Shown: positions 25,749 through 36,964, counted from the first letter of the stretch. The stretch is 53,812 nt of DNA from an uncultured Pelagibacteraceae bacterium (GCA_902589315.1 CACISK010000006.1:1-53812); one strand, 5' to 3'. The notes: generated by a model from the sequence alone, not told the origin. Numbers and translations: made by a program.

Positions 25749-27308
25749 CTATTCTAGTTCAATAGTACTTGGTGGTTTAGAAGTCACATCATAAACTACT
25801 CTATTTATACCTCGAATATTATTAACTATTTTATTCGATACCATTTGCATAAATGATTTATTAAATTGAAAATAATCCGCTGTCATTCCATCTTCAGATG
25901 TTATTGCTCTAAGCAAGCATAAATATTCATAGGTTCTATTGTCTCCCATGACACCGACAGTTTTAACAGGCAGTAATGCAGCATAAGCCTGCCATATTTT
26001 ATGATATAGATTGTGTTCTCTTAATGCATTTACAAAATAATTATCTGCTTCTTTTAAAATTTTTATTTTTTCTTTAGTAATTATGCCTGGCATTCTAATT
26101 GCTAAACCAGGACCAGGAAAAGGATGTCTAGAAATAATTTCATTACTTAAATTTAATTCTAGACCTAACATTCTAACTTCATCTTTAAATAAATACTTCA
26201 ATGGCTCAACCAATTTTAATTTCATCCTTTTCGGCAGACCACCTACATTATGGTGAGACTTAATTTTTGAAGTTTGACTTCCTGTTACAGATTTACTTTC
26301 AATTAAATCAGGGTATAGAGTTCCTTGAGCTAAAAATTTTACATTTTTTATTTTTTTTGCATATTTTTCAAAAAGTTTGATAAATAAATTTCCAATAATT
26401 TTTCTTTTTTTTTCTGGATCTGTTACGTTTTTTAGTTTGCTTATAAATAATTGTTCAGCATTTACATAAATTAAATTCAATTTAAATTTTTTTCTAAAAG
26501 TATTTACTACTTGTTTTTCTTCATTTTTTCTGAGCAGGCCAGTATTAACGAATATACAAGTTAAGTTTTTTCCAATCGCATTACTAATTAATTTTGCTAC
26601 TACACTACTATCTACTCCACCAGATAATGCACAAATTACTTTAGAATTTCCAACTTGTTCTTTAATTTGTTGCATAAGTTTGGATTTTTGATTTTTTGAT
26701 GTCCAATTTTTTTTAATTTTACAAATTTGAATTACAAAGTTTTTTAATATTACTTTGCCTTTAACTGTATGGGAAACTTCTGGATGAAACTGTATGCCAT
26801 ATATTTTTTTTTTTACATTTTCTATCATGCATAATTTCGAATTTGAAGATTTTGCTATAACTTTAAAACCTTTAGGTAATTTAATTACCTCATCTCCATG
26901 GCTCATCCATACATTGGTAGATTTTTTTTTAAAGAAATTTTCTGTTAAAGCACTTTTTTTTAATTTTGTAACTTTTGCTAACCCGAATTCTCTTGATTTT
27001 GCTCGTTTTACTTTGCCTCCTAATTCTTTAGAGATTATCTGGTGGCCAAAACAAATACCTAAAATTGGAATATTTAAACTTAATATACTTCTATTGAATT
27101 TAACTTTTTTATTTTGATAAACATTTAAGGGACCACCTGATAAAATGATGCCTTTCACATTTTTTTCATTTTTGTAGTCTTTAAGTTTGTTGTGACTTAT
27201 AATTTCACAAAAAACATTTAATTCTCTTACTTTTCTTGCAATTAATTGTGTAAACTGAGAACCAAAATCGATTATTAAAATTTTATATAGATTATTTTCA
27301 AGACGCAT
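25749..27308 (-). CDS. guaA: GMP synthase (glutamine-hydrolysing)
   Basis: Converts XMP to GMP with glutamine and ATP. The N-terminal class I glutamine amidotransferase domain shows the catalytic Cys in GICFGHQI and the His-Glu pair in [10 protein letters not shown]. The ATP-pyrophosphatase domain has the P-loop [12 protein letters not shown], and the C-terminal dimerisation domain ends in [10 protein letters not shown] as in other GuaA. I chose the ATG at 27308 (519 residues); a TTG at 27320 is an alternative. Either start lies inside the end of the upstream TPR gene, so the order guaB-TPR-guaA forms an overlapping operon. Confidence 0.97.
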   Translation of the reverse strand: MRLENNLYKILIIDFGSQFTQLIARKVRELNVFCEIISHNKLKDYKNEKNVKGIILSGGPLNVYQNKKVKFNRSILSLNIPILGICFGHQIISKELGGKVKRAKSREFGLAKVTKLKKSALTENFFKKKSTNVWMSHGDEVIKLPKGFKVIAKSSNSKLCMIENVKKKIYGIQFHPEVSHTVKGKVILKNFVIQICKIKKNWTSKNQKSKLMQQIKEQVGNSKVICALSGGVDSSVVAKLISNAIGKNLTCIFVNTGLLRKNEEKQVVNTFRKKFKLNLIYVNAEQLFISKLKNVTDPEKKRKIIGNLFIKLFEKYAKKIKNVKFLAQGTLYPDLIESKSVTGSQTSKIKSHHNVGGLPKRMKLKLVEPLKYLFKDEVRMLGLELNLSNEIISRHPFPGPGLAIRMPGIITKEKIKILKEADNYFVNALREHNLYHKIWQAYAALLPVKTVGVMGDNRTYEYLCLLRAITSEDGMTADYFQFNKSFMQMVSNKIVNNIRGINRVVYDVTSKPPSTIELE

Positions 27309-27732
27309 CTTTTTTTTCAAACTCTTTTAGGCGTTTGTTAATAGATGCGATTTTATCACAAAGGTTCGAGCATATTTTCTTAAAATCTTCTCTAAGTTCC
27401 TCTGCTTTAGAAAAATTAGATCTTTCTAACTCAATATCTATTAATAGATACATTGCCTCTTCGTTGTTTGGCTCGAGTAGTAAGACTGTATTGATATTTT
27501 TTTCCAGTTCTGTTTTGTTTTCTTCATTTTTAAATATTTTTGCTAAATATAGATATGACTTTGAGTCTTTGGGATTGTATACAATATTTCTTTGAAATAA
27601 AAATTTTGAATCTTCATATTTTTCATTTTCATAAAGATTTTTTGCTTCATCAAAAAAATTAACTTTCTCCGCGTTAACATTAAAAATTAAAGTAAAAAGT
27701 AAAATCATTGCTAATGTAATTTTTTTTATCAT
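27298..27732 (-). CDS. Exported TPR-like protein between guaB and guaA
   Basis: A 144-residue protein with a signal peptide ([21 protein letters not shown], cut likely after NVNA) and helical repeats of TPR type: [42 protein letters not shown], and [23 protein letters not shown]. Two Cys residues (ICSNLCDK) sit near the C-terminus. It overlaps guaB by 4 bases (ATGA) and guaA by 11, so it is cotranslated with both purine genes although it should act in the periplasm. Function unknown. Confidence 0.85.
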   Translation of the reverse strand: MIKKITLAMILLFTLIFNVNAEKVNFFDEAKNLYENEKYEDSKFLFQRNIVYNPKDSKSYLYLAKIFKNEENKTELEKNINTVLLLEPNNEEAMYLLIDIELERSNFSKAEELREDFKKICSNLCDKIASINKRLKEFEKKDAS

Positions 27733-28793
27733 CTTTTTATTTCGTCTATGTTATGTACCATACTTTCATAAAAACCTGCTTTAGTAATTTTGACAAATTT
27801 TGGTTTTTTTCTAAGATCTTTAATTCTTTTTGCACCTAAGTATCCCATTGATGATTTTAAACCCCCTACTAGTTGGTAGATTATTTTTTCAACTGTGCCT
27901 TTGTATTTAACAAAACCTTCAACACCTTCTGCTACATATTTTGAATTATCTTTTTGTTTTGATTGAAAATATCTATCTGCTGATCCTTTATTCATTGCTC
28001 CAATAGATCCCATACCCCTAAAACTTTTAAATAATTTACCACCTCTTTTTATAATTCTACCTGGAGCCTGATCTGTTCCTGCAAATAATGATCCAATCAT
28101 CACCGCATCTGCTCCTGCTGCAAGTGCTTTTGCAATATCCCCAGAAAATTTGATACCTCCATCAGCTATTAATGTTGTTTTTCTTTTGCCCATACCTTTT
28201 TTTACATCTAAAATTGCACTTAACTGTGGAACTCCGATCCCGGCAACTAATCTTGTAGTGCATATAGATCCTGGTCCAATTCCAACTTTTATAATATCTA
28301 CTCCTTGCTTAATCAGAAATTTAGCTGCTTCTGCTGTAGCAATATTACCTGCACATAAAGCTGTTTTAGTTGGTTTAATTTTTTTAATTTTTTTTATTAT
28401 TTCAGCTACTTTTTTTGTGTGGCCATGAGCTGTATCAACAACAATTAAATCGATATTTTCTTTTAAAATCTTTTGAGCTCTTATGTGTTCGTTTAAACTT
28501 GCACCAACAGCTGCACCAACTAACATTTTTTTTGCTTTTACTTTTCTTATTTCTTTTATCTGATCATTTATTGATAAATTTCTGTGTATAACACCTATTC
28601 CACCCTTTTTACCGATTGAAATAGCCATATTAGACTCTGTTACAGTATCCATTGCTGAAGTTAGAAGGGGTATAGAGATATTTAAGTGTTTTGATAATTT
28701 AACTTCTGTCTTTACTTCTGAAGGTAAAATTTCAGAATAATTTGGTGCTAAAGTTACATCATCGAAAGTGAGCGCTTCTTTGATAGGATCCAT
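27729..28793 (-). CDS. guaB: IMP dehydrogenase lacking the CBS (Bateman) domain
   Basis: Oxidises IMP to XMP with NAD+. The catalytic Cys178 is in GIGPGSICTTR, FRGMGSIGAM follows near 259, and the mobile-flap Arg-Tyr dyad is Arg274-Tyr275 (SADRYFQ) before EGVEGFVKYKG. That dyad separates IMPDH from GMP reductase. The usual enzyme is about 490 residues; this is 354. The barrel runs straight from IRKVK (residue 86) into KKMLVGAAVG, so the regulatory tandem CBS insert is absent. Allosteric ATP/GTP control through that domain is therefore lost. It is first in an operon with the TPR gene and guaA. Confidence 0.93.
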   Translation of the reverse strand: MDPIKEALTFDDVTLAPNYSEILPSEVKTEVKLSKHLNISIPLLTSAMDTVTESNMAISIGKKGGIGVIHRNLSINDQIKEIRKVKAKKMLVGAAVGASLNEHIRAQKILKENIDLIVVDTAHGHTKKVAEIIKKIKKIKPTKTALCAGNIATAEAAKFLIKQGVDIIKVGIGPGSICTTRLVAGIGVPQLSAILDVKKGMGKRKTTLIADGGIKFSGDIAKALAAGADAVMIGSLFAGTDQAPGRIIKRGGKLFKSFRGMGSIGAMNKGSADRYFQSKQKDNSKYVAEGVEGFVKYKGTVEKIIYQLVGGLKSSMGYLGAKRIKDLRKKPKFVKITKAGFYESMVHNIDEIKR

Positions 28794-28830
28794 GTCCTTA
28801 TATAAACGATTCTTAAAAAAATGAAAGTAT

Positions 28831-29442
28831 CTATCTTAAATTTTTGCAGATTAAAAAACTTTCTTTAGAGTCTTTTCTACTTGCTGGAGGCTTATAGACA
28901 TTGAATTTTACAAAATTTTTTTTTGAAAATGCAATTATCTCATTAAATGAAGTTCCCATAAATAATTTTGAGACAAAATAGCCATTTGGCTCCATCATTT
29001 TTGTAGCGAAATCCAAAGCTTCTAAAACTAATTCTCCAGTTACTATAGAGTCTAGATTTTTATTTCCCGTAGTATTGACTGCCATATCTGAAATAATTAG
29101 ATCAATTTTTCCACCAAAATAATTATTAATTTTATTTTGTTGCTCAGTATCCGTAAAATCTCCTTTTAAAATTTTTACATTCTTTATTTCTTCTATTTCT
29201 TTTAAATCTATTGCTAAATGCTTATTACATTTTAAATTACTTGATATATATTGAGACCAGCTTCCAGGAGCAGCTCCAAGATCTATTACCGATATATTAT
29301 TTTTTAAAAATTTAAATTTTTCGTTAATTTCTTTTAATTTATAAACGGCTCTTGATCTATATCCTTCAACTTTTGATTGTCTAACATAAATATCTCTTCT
29401 CTGCCTATTAATCCAATTTTTTGAGATTTTATTTTTTTTCAA
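28831..29442 (-). CDS. rlmE: 23S rRNA (uridine-2'-O)-methyltransferase RlmE (FtsJ/RrmJ)
   Basis: A 203-residue SAM enzyme that 2'-O-methylates U2552 of the 23S rRNA A-loop. The SAM motif VIDLGAAPGSWSQYIS, the catalytic Asp in LIISDMAVN, and Lys residues in SRAVYKLKEINEKF and YFVSKLFMG provide the K-D-K-E tetrad layout. Translation appears to start at a TTG at 29442 that overlaps the upstream glycosyltransferase stop (TTGA), because no ATG precedes the conserved N-terminus. It is the last gene of psd-pssA-glycosyltransferase-rlmE. Confidence 0.93.
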   Translation of the reverse strand: MKKNKISKNWINRQRRDIYVRQSKVEGYRSRAVYKLKEINEKFKFLKNNISVIDLGAAPGSWSQYISSNLKCNKHLAIDLKEIEEIKNVKILKGDFTDTEQQNKINNYFGGKIDLIISDMAVNTTGNKNLDSIVTGELVLEALDFATKMMEPNGYFVSKLFMGTSFNEIIAFSKKNFVKFNVYKPPASRKDSKESFLICKNLR

Positions 29443-30353
29443 TTAGTTTTGAACCTTAAAGATTTTGAGATTTTATTATTATCCAAAGTATTTAATTCTA
29501 TCTCTAGATTTTTCTCGTTTCTCATATCTTTATCATTTACTTTAATACCACTAGCCAAATGTATAATTCCAATTTTATGATTTGGTAAAAAAGGTTCCAC
29601 GAAAATTTTATTCTTTTCATCAAACTTTGGAAGTAAGTTGCTGACCAACCAGTTGCAATTATGAGGAAGAAATTCAACATCTACATTATCAATATATACG
29701 CATATATTTATTGCTAATTGCTCTGAACCAAATATTTGGCCATGACTAAGAGTAGTTTTTAAATTTTTTTGCCAAAAATTCCAACAATTAGAGTCTTTTT
29801 CTAATGAGAAAACACCAATATTAATATGCGGAGCAAATGCTAACTTTCTTGCTTTGTTAATATCAATTTTAGATTTAATAGCATGTTTAAAATTTTGTGA
29901 TTTTATAATGGCTAATTTTCCAAATAACCAACTAACGTTACTTAATATTCTATATCCAGGTGTCATTGTCTGGGTAATGCCTAGTTTGCCATTATCACAA
30001 GCCTTAAAATATAAGTCTATTGAACTCCAATCTTGAACCCAAGCATCACAATCAATCCACAGATATTTTTTATAGTTAGGAAAATATTTTGGAAGAAATG
30101 CTCTTGATACCTGACTTTTTAGCCATTCTTTACCTTTAACTTTAGATTGTGGAACCTCAATATCCCATTCAGCTTTTTTGATCTCATCTACCTTATTTTT
30201 TAGAAGAGCAGTTTGCTCCTCTGTTAAACCCGCATCAAGTATACAAATTGCAACCTTTTCACTGTGATTGAATTGTTTAATAGAGTCTATTAATTCATCT
30301 AGCAATTCATAGTAATTAGAATCTGCTAGAGAAATAATTGCATTCTTTTTCAT
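29439..30353 (-). CDS. Putative glycosyltransferase (GT-A type, DxD motif)
   Basis: A 304-residue soluble protein resembling GT8-like or uncharacterised sugar transferases. Visible features are the N-terminal KNAIISLADSNYYELLDELIDSI nucleotide-sugar fold start, the metal-binding DCD in KKYLWIDCDAWVQDW, and SEQLAINICVYIDN followed by FLPHNCNWLV in the acceptor half, then HKIGIIHLASG. It lies between pssA (one-base TAATG overlap) and rlmE (4-base overlap), so it may modify a membrane lipid or surface polysaccharide. Donor and acceptor are unknown. Confidence 0.78.
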   Translation of the reverse strand: MKKNAIISLADSNYYELLDELIDSIKQFNHSEKVAICILDAGLTEEQTALLKNKVDEIKKAEWDIEVPQSKVKGKEWLKSQVSRAFLPKYFPNYKKYLWIDCDAWVQDWSSIDLYFKACDNGKLGITQTMTPGYRILSNVSWLFGKLAIIKSQNFKHAIKSKIDINKARKLAFAPHINIGVFSLEKDSNCWNFWQKNLKTTLSHGQIFGSEQLAINICVYIDNVDVEFLPHNCNWLVSNLLPKFDEKNKIFVEPFLPNHKIGIIHLASGIKVNDKDMRNEKNLEIELNTLDNNKISKSLRFKTN

Positions 30354-31150
30354 TACAAAATATCTTCGTGATGGTCAACACTATCATCTTTTTCTTTATT
30401 TTGTTTTTTCAAAAATAGGTAATGGATTGAGCTTGCTGGAATCATTAATAAATAAATAATTCCTGAAATTATAATTGTATTAAAGGTATATATTAGCAAC
30501 AAACCAAAAAATAAAATTATTCCAAATAGAAGAAATATTGAAGTACTTCTTGGAACTACGATTCTTTTTAAAGAATATGTGGGAATTTTACTTATCAAAA
30601 GAACAGAAATAATAATGAATAAAGATGGAACAATTATATTTTTATTAATAGTTATAAACTGAACCTCACTAAAACTATAAATCAATGGCATTAAAACTAA
30701 TACTCCTCCTGCTGGTGATGGAATACCTTCAAAAAAGTTATCTCTCCATGAAGGCTCACCTCCTGTTGAAACATTAAATCTTGCAAGTCTCAAAGCAACA
30801 CAAACTACATATATTAAAGATATTAACCAACCAAATCTCCCAATATTATCTAGAGCCCAAAAATACATTATGAATGCTGGTGCAACTCCAAAACTAATTA
30901 CATCAGTTAATGAGTCTAATTCTTTTCCAACTTTTGATGTGGCTTTAATTAATCTTGCAATTCTTCCATCTAAACCATCAATGATTGCGGCAATTAAAAC
31001 TGCAATAACAGATAATTCAAATCTTCCGTCAAATGCAAATTTAATTGAAGTTAAGCCGATACACACTCCAACCAGCGTCATAATATTTGGCAAAATAACT
31101 CTTGAATTTTTATTTGAAACTAATCTTATATTCTTTTTTGGATTTTCCAT
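30353..31150 (-). CDS. pssA: CDP-diacylglycerol-serine O-phosphatidyltransferase
   Basis: A 265-residue inner-membrane CDP-alcohol phosphatidyltransferase making phosphatidylserine. The catalytic motif spans DGLDGRIARLIKATSKVGKE and LDSLTDVISFG near residues 60-95, containing the D-x2-D-G-x2-A-R-x8-G-x3-D-x3-D pattern. About seven hydrophobic segments are visible. The ATG directly abuts the psd stop. The next step, decarboxylation to phosphatidylethanolamine, is encoded by psd immediately upstream, so the pair makes the major zwitterionic lipid. Confidence 0.95.
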   Translation of the reverse strand: MENPKKNIRLVSNKNSRVILPNIMTLVGVCIGLTSIKFAFDGRFELSVIAVLIAAIIDGLDGRIARLIKATSKVGKELDSLTDVISFGVAPAFIMYFWALDNIGRFGWLISLIYVVCVALRLARFNVSTGGEPSWRDNFFEGIPSPAGGVLVLMPLIYSFSEVQFITINKNIIVPSLFIIISVLLISKIPTYSLKRIVVPRSTSIFLLFGIILFFGLLLIYTFNTIIISGIIYLLMIPASSIHYLFLKKQNKEKDDSVDHHEDIL

Positions 31151-31798
31151 TTATCTTTTAGCTATCAATGTTTCTCCAGCAACTGCTCTTTGATTTACTT
31201 TTACTAATGGTTCATAGTTTTCAAAATATAAATCTGCTCTACTTCCGAATCTAATCATCCCTATTCTAGATCCTTGATCGACATTTTCTTCAACTGAGGT
31301 ATCTGTTACTATTCTCCGCGCAACCAGTCCTGCTATTTGGACTACAATTATATCTTCTCCATGAGAATTTTTAATTTTATAATAATTTCTTTCATTGTCT
31401 TCGCTAGCTTTATCAAGAGATGCATTAATAAATTTTCCTGGTTTATATAAAATTTCTTCAATTTTTCCTGAACATGGAGATCTATTCACATGACAGTCAA
31501 ATACATTCATAAATATACTTACTTTCTTAAATTTTTTATTTTCAAGGCCCAATTCTTTTGGTCCGTTTGTATCTAAAACTTGTAAAACCAATCCGTCAGC
31601 AGGACTTATTAAATAGTTCTCATCATTTATTGGAATTCTTTCTGGATCTCTAAAAAAATAATAACACCAAATACTTAAAACCAATCCTATGAAACCTAAA
31701 AAACCATGAATGAAATATAGAATGATCGTTGCTACTACGAAAATTACTATAAATTTATAACCTTCGTTATGAATCTTTGGAAAAATTTTGTCTATCAT
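31151..31798 (-). CDS. psd: Phosphatidylserine decarboxylase proenzyme (short form)
   Basis: A 215-residue proenzyme that self-cleaves to form a pyruvoyl group and converts phosphatidylserine to phosphatidylethanolamine. The cleavage site Gly-Ser is in MIRFGSRADLYFE near the C-terminus; FMNVFDCHVNRSPCSGKIE and SPADGLVLQV are also characteristic. Two hydrophobic segments at residues 15-50 anchor it in the inner membrane. Its small size and the missing C-terminal extension fit the short bacterial form found in alphaproteobacteria. It is the first gene of psd-pssA-glycosyltransferase-rlmE and divergent from icd. Confidence 0.95.
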   Translation of the reverse strand: MIDKIFPKIHNEGYKFIVIFVVATIILYFIHGFLGFIGLVLSIWCYYFFRDPERIPINDENYLISPADGLVLQVLDTNGPKELGLENKKFKKVSIFMNVFDCHVNRSPCSGKIEEILYKPGKFINASLDKASEDNERNYYKIKNSHGEDIIVVQIAGLVARRIVTDTSVEENVDQGSRIGMIRFGSRADLYFENYEPLVKVNQRAVAGETLIAKR

Positions 31799-31872
31799 AA
31801 TCGTTCAATTGATAATTCTGGATTAATATGTATATAAAAAGTATAAATTCAATTATTAAGATACATCAAAAA

Positions 31873-33087
31873 ATGAGTAAAATTAAGGTAAAAAATCCCA
31901 TTGTCGAGCTAGACGGCGATGAAATGACAAGAGTAATTTGGGAATTCATCAAAAACAAATTAATTCTACCTTATTTAGATTTAGGCATTGAGTATTACGA
32001 TCTAGGAATGAAAAGCAGGGATGACACAGATGACAAAATTACCATCGACTGTGCTAATGCAATTAAAAAGAATGGAGTAGGTATCAAATGCGCAACTATT
32101 ACTCCTGACGAGGCGAGAGTTGAAGAATTTAAATTAAAGAAAATGTGGAGATCACCGAATGGAACTATAAGAAATATTATTGGAGGAACAGTATTTAGAG
32201 AGCCAATAATTTGTAAAAATATTCCTAAACTTGTCCCATCTTGGACAGATCCATTAATTATTGGAAGGCATGCTTTTGGTGATCAATATAGAGCTACAGA
32301 TTTTTTAGTTCCAGGAAAAGGTAAATTAGAAGTTAAATGGACATCAGATGATGGAAGTGATGAAAAGAGATATGAAGTATTCAATTTCCCAGGACCAGGT
32401 ATTGCTCTTTCAATGTATAATTTAGATAAATCAATAGAGGACTTTGCAAGATCATGTTTCAATTATGGCCTAATAAAAAAATGGCCTGTATATTTATCAA
32501 CAAAGAATACCATACTAAAAAAATATGATGGTAGATTTAAAGATATATTTCAAAATGTTTTTGAAAAAGTTTTTAAATCAGAATTTGAAAAAAATAATAT
32601 AACTTATGAACACAGGTTAATCGATGATATGGTAGCTTGTGCAATGAAGTGGCATGGTAAATATATTTGGGCTTGTAAAAATTACGATGGTGATGTTCAG
32701 TCAGATACTGTTGCTCAAGGTTATGGTTCTTTAGGTTTAATGACAAGTGTTTTATTAGCACCTGATGGTAGAACAATGGAAGCAGAGGCGGCTCATGGAA
32801 CTGTTACTCGACATTTTAGAATGCATCAGCAAGGTAAAGAAACATCAACCAATCCAATTGCATCTATATTTGCGTGGACAAGAGGTTTGGCGCACAGAGG
32901 AAAGTTAGATAGCAATGATGAATTAATTAAATTTGCCAAAACACTTGAAGAAGTATGTGTTGAGTCAGTTGAATCTGGGTCAATGACCAAAGATTTGGCA
33001 ATACTTATTGGTCCTTCTACAAAATATTTAACAACTAACCAGTTTTTAGATGTAATTGATGCAAGTTTAAAACAAAAACTAAATTAA
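31873..33087 (+). CDS. icd: NADP-dependent isocitrate dehydrogenase
   Basis: A TCA-cycle enzyme of the eukaryote-like subfamily, about 404 residues from the ATG at 31873, the normal length; a more upstream ATG at 31828 would add a 15-residue extension without family support. Substrate-binding [19 protein letters not shown], the NADP region [14 protein letters not shown], and the metal-binding [10 protein letters not shown] and [20 protein letters not shown] are present. It makes 2-oxoglutarate and NADPH. The end overlaps the convergent alaS by 9 bases. Confidence 0.96.
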   Translation: MSKIKVKNPIVELDGDEMTRVIWEFIKNKLILPYLDLGIEYYDLGMKSRDDTDDKITIDCANAIKKNGVGIKCATITPDEARVEEFKLKKMWRSPNGTIRNIIGGTVFREPIICKNIPKLVPSWTDPLIIGRHAFGDQYRATDFLVPGKGKLEVKWTSDDGSDEKRYEVFNFPGPGIALSMYNLDKSIEDFARSCFNYGLIKKWPVYLSTKNTILKKYDGRFKDIFQNVFEKVFKSEFEKNNITYEHRLIDDMVACAMKWHGKYIWACKNYDGDVQSDTVAQGYGSLGLMTSVLLAPDGRTMEAEAAHGTVTRHFRMHQQGKETSTNPIASIFAWTRGLAHRGKLDSNDELIKFAKTLEEVCVESVESGSMTKDLAILIGPSTKYLTTNQFLDVIDASLKQKLN

Positions 33088-35742
33088 GGTTTTTAGTTTT
33101 TGTAAAGCTTCGTCGATTTTATTTGAATCTTGCCCTCCAGCCTGAGCAAAATCTTTACGACCTCCACCGCCCTTTCCACCAATAATTTCAGATCCTAGTT
33201 TTGCAAATTTAACTGCATCGTATTTATTTGTTAAATTTTCTGTTACACCTACAGCAAGACCAACTTTCTCATCCTTATTTGCAAATACTACTACTATTCC
33301 TTCACCCAATTCTTTTTTACCTGCATCAACAAGTTTTCTTAGGTCTTTTGGAGACAAATCTTGAACTTTTTGTAATCTAACTTGAGTGCCATTTATATTT
33401 TCATCTTTAATTATATTTTTTGTTTTATCAGCTAAAACTGATTGAACATTTAATTGTTCCAATTGTTTATTAAGGTCTTTAATTAATCCTTTCGTATCTT
33501 TATTTTCTAGGTTTGGTTTTCCACCTAATTTAATAATTTGAGCAGACACCTTTTTAATACTGTCTTCATCCTTTTGTGCAGAAAGGTTTGACATTTTTTC
33601 CTTATTTTTTAAGAATATTTCGAGTTGTTTTTCCCTTAAAGCTTCAACCCTTCTAACTCCAGCAGCTATTGAGGATTGGCTAACAGTTTTAAATTTTCCA
33701 ATATCACCTGTATTTTTAACATGTGTTCCACCACATAATTCTGTTGAAAAGTAAGAGTTATTTTTCGCTCCCATAGAAACTACTCTCACTTCTTCTCCAT
33801 ATTTTTCACCAAAAAAAGCTAAAGCACCTTTTTCAATGGCAGCTTTTGGTGTCATAATTCTTGTAGTTACATCAGTTTTGTTTTGTACATATTCATTAAC
33901 TAATTTATCGATAATTGTTAATTCATCCTCTGTAATTGGTTTCATGTGACTAAAATCAAATCTTAGTCTATCAGGCGCAACTAAAGATCCTTTTTGCATA
34001 ACGTGTTTTCCCAATGTTCTTCTCAAAGACTCATGTAATAAATGAGTTGCAGAATGATAAGCCTTAAGATTGTTACGTCTTTCAATATCTATTTTCATTT
34101 CTACAACGTCTTTAATCTTAATCTCACCAGATTTTACAATTCCATGATGTATAAAAAGATCTCCAAGTTGTTTTTGAGTATCTGTAACCTCAAATACTGA
34201 ATTACCAGATACAATTGTTCCTTGATCTCCGACTTGTCCACCAGACTCTCCATAAAAAGGGGTTTGATTAGTAATAATTATCCCTTCCTCGCCATTTGAA
34301 ATTTTTTGTGCTTCTTTATTATTTTTAATTATTGATAACACCACTCCTTCTGATTGGTTAAATTCATATCCAAGAAACTCTGTAGATCCTATTTTATCTT
34401 TTATACCAAACCAGATTTCTTCTTCTGAAGCATCTCCAGAACCTTTCCAGTTTTGTTTTGCAAGTTCTTTGCTCTTTTTCATTAGCTCATCAAATTTATT
34501 TTGATCAACAGTCAAAGATTTATTTTTTAAAATATCTTCTGTTAAGTCTAGTGGGAAACCATAAGTATCATATAATTTAAATGCTACTTCACCTGGTAAA
34601 ACTTTTTTAATTTTTGAAATTTCATCATTCAAAATTTTTATTCCTCTATCAAGTAATACTAAAAATTTTTCTTCTTCCATTTTTAATGTTTCTTTAATTA
34701 AAGTTTCTGATCTTTCTAATTCGGGGTAGTTTCCTTTCATTTCATCTTTCAATGTATCAAAGATTTTATTGAAAACTGGCTCTTTAGAACCTAGCAAATG
34801 AGAATGTCTCATTCCTCTTCTCATTATTCTTCTAAGAACATAACCTCTACCTTCATTTGAGGGTAATACTCCTTCTGCAAGAAGAAATGAACTAGCTCTT
34901 AGATGATCTGCAATTACTCTAAAGCTTGACAAATTATTTTCATCTTGTGTTACTTTTGTAAATTCAGAAATCGAACTAATTAATTTTTTAAAATGGTCTG
35001 TTTCATAGTTATCATGTGTGCCCTGAAGTAATGCTGCAATTCTTTCTAAACCCATTCCAGTATCTACAGAAGGTTTTGGAAGATTAATTCTTTTATCTTT
35101 TGAAACTTGCTCAAATTGCATGAAGACTAAATTCCATATCTCAATATATCTATCGCCATCCTCATCTTTGGTTCCAGGTAAACCACCTTTTAAATGATCT
35201 CCATGATCATAAAATATCTCTGAACAAGGTCCGCAAGGGCCCATTTCGCCCATTGACCAAAAGTTATCTGAAGTTGCTATCCTAATAATTCTATCGTCGC
35301 TAAAACCCGCTATTTTCTTCCAAAAATTGAAGGCTTCGTCGTCTTCATGAAATACTGTTACATATAATCTATCTTTATTTAATCCAAAATCTTTAGTAAT
35401 TAAATTCCAAGCAAGTTCAATTCCCTTTTCCTTGAAGTAATCTCCGAAAGAAAAATTTCCAAGCATTTCAAAAAATGTATGGTGTCTTGGAGTGTAGCCA
35501 ACGTTTTCAAGATCGTTATGTTTACCTCCTGCTCTTACACATTTTTGAGAAGTAGTTGCTCTTTGATAATCCCTTTTTTCTAATCCGGTAAAGACATTTT
35601 TAAACTGAACCATGCCTGAATTTGCAAACATTAATGTTGGATCATTATTTGGAACCAAATTGCTAGACTCAACTATTTTGTGATCATTTTTTTCGAAATA
35701 ATTTAAAAAAGTTGATCTGATCTCGTTTAATGTTTTTGCCAT
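33079..35742 (-). CDS. alaS: Alanyl-tRNA synthetase
   Basis: An 887-residue class II synthetase of normal size. The catalytic domain starts with [23 protein letters not shown] and contains [15 protein letters not shown]. The editing domain has the zinc ligands of the HSATHLLH and [10 protein letters not shown] motifs (near residues 560 and 665). The C-terminal glycine-rich [16 protein letters not shown] closes the protein. The gene is separated from the recA terminator by about 80 bases on its 5' side; its promoter must lie within 35743-35790. Nothing unusual was seen. Confidence 0.98.
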   Translation of the reverse strand: MAKTLNEIRSTFLNYFEKNDHKIVESSNLVPNNDPTLMFANSGMVQFKNVFTGLEKRDYQRATTSQKCVRAGGKHNDLENVGYTPRHHTFFEMLGNFSFGDYFKEKGIELAWNLITKDFGLNKDRLYVTVFHEDDEAFNFWKKIAGFSDDRIIRIATSDNFWSMGEMGPCGPCSEIFYDHGDHLKGGLPGTKDEDGDRYIEIWNLVFMQFEQVSKDKRINLPKPSVDTGMGLERIAALLQGTHDNYETDHFKKLISSISEFTKVTQDENNLSSFRVIADHLRASSFLLAEGVLPSNEGRGYVLRRIMRRGMRHSHLLGSKEPVFNKIFDTLKDEMKGNYPELERSETLIKETLKMEEEKFLVLLDRGIKILNDEISKIKKVLPGEVAFKLYDTYGFPLDLTEDILKNKSLTVDQNKFDELMKKSKELAKQNWKGSGDASEEEIWFGIKDKIGSTEFLGYEFNQSEGVVLSIIKNNKEAQKISNGEEGIIITNQTPFYGESGGQVGDQGTIVSGNSVFEVTDTQKQLGDLFIHHGIVKSGEIKIKDVVEMKIDIERRNNLKAYHSATHLLHESLRRTLGKHVMQKGSLVAPDRLRFDFSHMKPITEDELTIIDKLVNEYVQNKTDVTTRIMTPKAAIEKGALAFFGEKYGEEVRVVSMGAKNNSYFSTELCGGTHVKNTGDIGKFKTVSQSSIAAGVRRVEALREKQLEIFLKNKEKMSNLSAQKDEDSIKKVSAQIIKLGGKPNLENKDTKGLIKDLNKQLEQLNVQSVLADKTKNIIKDENINGTQVRLQKVQDLSPKDLRKLVDAGKKELGEGIVVVFANKDEKVGLAVGVTENLTNKYDAVKFAKLGSEIIGGKGGGGRKDFAQAGGQDSNKIDEALQKLKTLI

Positions 35743-35791
35743 ATTTTGTTAAAATACAGCTTTTTCTATTGATGTCTACATCTCTGAAGGG

Positions 35792-35820
35792 AAAAAAGGC
35801 GCCCTTTCGAGCGCCTTTTT
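35792..35820 (-). terminator. Intrinsic terminator of recA
   Basis: Arms 35793-35802 and 35811-35820 pair over 10 base pairs (AAAAAGGCGC with GCGCCTTTTT) with an 8-base loop. It lies 20 bases after the recA stop on the minus strand, with a T run in that direction. Confidence 0.92.
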
Positions 35821-35839
35821 AATAACTAAAAGTTATCTG

Positions 35840-36964
35840 CTAATTTTTTTTAGTAGGAATTTCTTCTTCTTTTTTTTGAGCCTCTACTTTTTCCTCGCTT
35901 AGTGGATTTCCCTCAATTTTCTTTGAGATCACACCAGCCTTTTCTCTGATTGCCATTTCAATTTCAGCAGCAGCTTTAGGATTTTGTTCAAGGTAAAGTT
36001 TAGCATTCTCTCTACCTTGACCAATTTTTTCACCTTTGTAAGCGTACCAAGCTCCAGATTTCTCTACGATATCTGCTTTGGCACCTAGGTCTATTAGTTC
36101 CCCTACTTTACTAATTCCTTTTCCATACATTAAGTCAAACTCAACAACTTTAAATGGTGGAGCAACTTTATTTTTTACAACTTTAACTCTTGTTGTGTTA
36201 CCAACGATATTATCTTTATCTTTGATTGCTCCAATTCTTCTAATGTCCATTCTAACTGATGAGTAGAATTTTAAAGAATTTCCACCTGATGTTGTTTCTG
36301 GGCTTCCAAACATAACACCAATTTTCATTCTAATTTGGTTAATGAAAATAACCATTGTATTAGTTCGTGAAATTGAGCCTGTTAATTTTCTCAATGCTTG
36401 AGACATCAATCTAGCTTGCAAACCAACATGAGTATCACCCATATCGCCTTCAATTTCAGCTCTCGGCGTTAATGCAGCTACAGAATCCACAACAAGAACT
36501 GACATTGAGCCAGATTTAATTAATGTATCAGTAATTTCTAAAGCTTGTTCACCTGTGTCTGGTTGAGAAATTAGCAACTCTTCAGTATTTACACCTAATT
36601 TCTTTGCATACACTGGATCTAAAGCGTGTTCTGCATCAACGAAACCACAAATTCCGCCAGCCTTCTGTGCTTCTGCAACTACTTGTAATGCTAATGTAGT
36701 TTTTCCTGAAGACTCTGGTCCATAAATTTCAATAATTCTTCCTTTTGGTAATCCACCAATTCCTAAAGCAAGATCTAAGCTTAAAGATCCAGTTGAGATA
36801 GACTCAACATCCATGGCTTTTTGCTCACCAAGTTTCATTACTGAGCCTTTTCCGAAGCTATCCGTAATTTGGCTGATTGCTGCGTCTAATGCTTTGTTTT
36901 TCTCTTTGTTTTCCAATTCTTTATCTTTTGCGGTTTTCACCACTTTTAGGTTATTTTTAGTCAT
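35840..36964 (-). CDS. recA: Recombinase RecA
   Basis: A 374-residue DNA strand-exchange protein and co-protease that triggers LexA/UmuD self-cleavage. The Walker A motif is [13 protein letters not shown], Walker B is [13 protein letters not shown]1 loop sequences follow near [23 protein letters not shown], and the L2 region lies near [21 protein letters not shown]. The extended N-terminus ([23 protein letters not shown]) and the acidic/Lys C-terminal tail are normal for alphaproteobacteria. A candidate promoter with a LexA-like operator precedes it, and an intrinsic terminator follows. Confidence 0.98.
   Translation of the reverse strand: MTKNNLKVVKTAKDKELENKEKNKALDAAISQITDSFGKGSVMKLGEQKAMDVESISTGSLSLDLALGIGGLPKGRIIEIYGPESSGKTTLALQVVAEAQKAGGICGFVDAEHALDPVYAKKLGVNTEELLISQPDTGEQALEITDTLIKSGSMSVLVVDSVAALTPRAEIEGDMGDTHVGLQARLMSQALRKLTGSISRTNTMVIFINQIRMKIGVMFGSPETTSGGNSLKFYSSVRMDIRRIGAIKDKDNIVGNTTRVKVVKNKVAPPFKVVEFDLMYGKGISKVGELIDLGAKADIVEKSGAWYAYKGEKIGQGRENAKLYLEQNPKAAAEIEMAIREKAGVISKKIEGNPLSEEKVEAQKKEEEIPTKKN

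Noticed and set aside
27729-28793. GMP reductase instead of IMP dehydrogenase
   Set aside because: The short length fits GMP reductase, but the flap Arg-Tyr dyad and the EGVEGFVKYKG segment, together with guaA as a neighbour, favour IMP dehydrogenase.
31828-31872. Fifteen-residue N-terminal extension of isocitrate dehydrogenase
   Set aside because: The family begins at [18 protein letters not shown]; the extension has no family support, so the ATG at 31873 was chosen.
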